NCBI RefSeq assembly: GCF_900312675.1
Contig: NZ_OMPC01000009.1
Location: 372,001 to 436,000 of the forward strand
DNA length: 64,000 bases
Direction: 5' to 3'
Source: Aliivibrio sp. EL58
GTDB lineage: Bacteria > Pseudomonadota > Gammaproteobacteria > Enterobacterales > Vibrionaceae
This document shows, in pieces, positions 63,691 to 64,000 of the stretch; position 1 is the stretch's first letter; each line of letters opens with the position of its first letter. A program made the translations under genes and the position numbers. The notes under the pieces are model-generated. The model was not told the origin of the DNA. It saw nothing but the letters and a program-made list of their open reading frames with translations, and made no database searches.

Positions 63691-64000
63691 ATGGAAATGA
63701 TCATCGTCTCTTCTGAAAAACAGAAACGTCTAATAATGATCTTTGCTCGTATGAAAGCAAAGATGTCAGATAAAGCGTTACTGAAAAATTTAGACGCATA
63801 CCAAATTAACTCAACGGCTTATCCAGCATTTAAGAAAGCACAAGATCTTCGTGTTGAGCGTATTCATTTACCTTTTGGTGATGATAAAACAGGCTCATTA
63901 GATGGCGGTGATTTCTTGTTCCGTTACCTTTCTAAGGGCTATATTTGTCTTGGTGATTTTGAAGGTCAACCAAAACCAGATCTAGGTCCATGGGGTGTTC
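63691..64000 (+). CDS. N-terminal part of an unidentified protein
   Basis: Open frame from the ATG at 63691 (AAGGAATT upstream) through the window end, 103 codons. It opens MEMIIVSSEKQKRLIMIF and contains HLPFGDDKTGSLDGGDFLFRYLSKGYICLGDF. No family recognised. The absence of stops, the good ribosome site and typical local codon use support a real gene. Confidence 0.7.
   Translation, partial: MEMIIVSSEKQKRLIMIFARMKAKMSDKALLKNLDAYQINSTAYPAFKKAQDLRVERIHLPFGDDKTGSLDGGDFLFRYLSKGYICLGDFEGQPKPDLGPWGV

Noticed and set aside
1-64000. CRISPR arrays, rRNA and tRNA genes
   Set aside because: No spaced direct-repeat series and no recognisable rRNA or tRNA sequence was seen on either strand.

Overview
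The window is a stretch of chromosome from a marine gammaproteobacterium of the Vibrionaceae, most likely an Aliivibrio (fischeri/logei/salmonicida group). The DNA is AT-rich. The markers I recognise are a Vibrio-type NorM next to riboflavin synthase, a DUF3802 protein, a DTW-domain tRNA modifier, NagK, a GH19 chitinase, a PBPRA1643-type SEC-C protein and a tungstate/molybdopterin operon. Species assignment is inference; I saw no rRNA, tRNA, CRISPR array, prophage or complete insertion sequence.

Layout. 1-3.5 kb: small membrane and lipoprotein genes, then a translationally coupled minus-strand trio (DUF134 regulator, NifX-like protein, NqrM-like protein) behind a 17+17 bp inverted-repeat operator, and two small plus-strand genes, one NifW-like. 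3.5-22.3 kb: the most striking locus. It has two divergent periplasmic Cys-type sulfatases, an octaheme cytochrome with HEAT/TPR tail, a MoxR-Bat operon (MoxR, DUF58, DUF4381, two VWA proteins, BatD), a LysR regulator, a PafA-like phosphatase, a formylglycine-generating-enzyme-fold lipoprotein without the catalytic cysteines, an anaerobic sulfatase-maturating radical SAM enzyme, and a heme-free paralogue of the cytochrome tail. A palindrome fitting the LysR T-N11-A rule lies before the sulfatases and again before moxR, suggesting one regulon. 22.3-32.6 kb: housekeeping and transport (norM, ribE, YniA-like kinase, NlpC/P60 lipoprotein, AbgT transporter, rsuA, fatty acid hydroxylase, tapT-like, nagK).

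32.6-35.1 kb: a very AT-rich insert of two outer-membrane barrels and a PagL-like lipid A deacylase, bracketed by two nearly identical terminator repeats. 35-45 kb: SEC-C protein, YhcG-type nuclease, then tupA-tupB-tupC-mobA-mobB/moeA on the minus strand, divergent from a sigma54 response regulator and its histidine kinase. A GG-N10-GC promoter in front of tupA, with four copies of an ACATTTTG-type motif 50-180 bp further upstream, strongly suggests that this two-component system drives tungstate uptake and molybdopterin assembly.

45-54 kb: glycosyltransferase, DedA-LssY fusion, a PepSY/OmpR-type regulator/PhoQ-like kinase operon, a BCCT transporter, orphan genes and a MITE-like element. 54-64 kb: secreted GH19 chitinase with two chitin-binding modules, five scattered GNAT acetyltransferases, an NAD-binding SDR-like protein, a rhodanese, DUF6500, a glutathione transferase and a long U32 protein. 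The window ends inside an unidentified gene.
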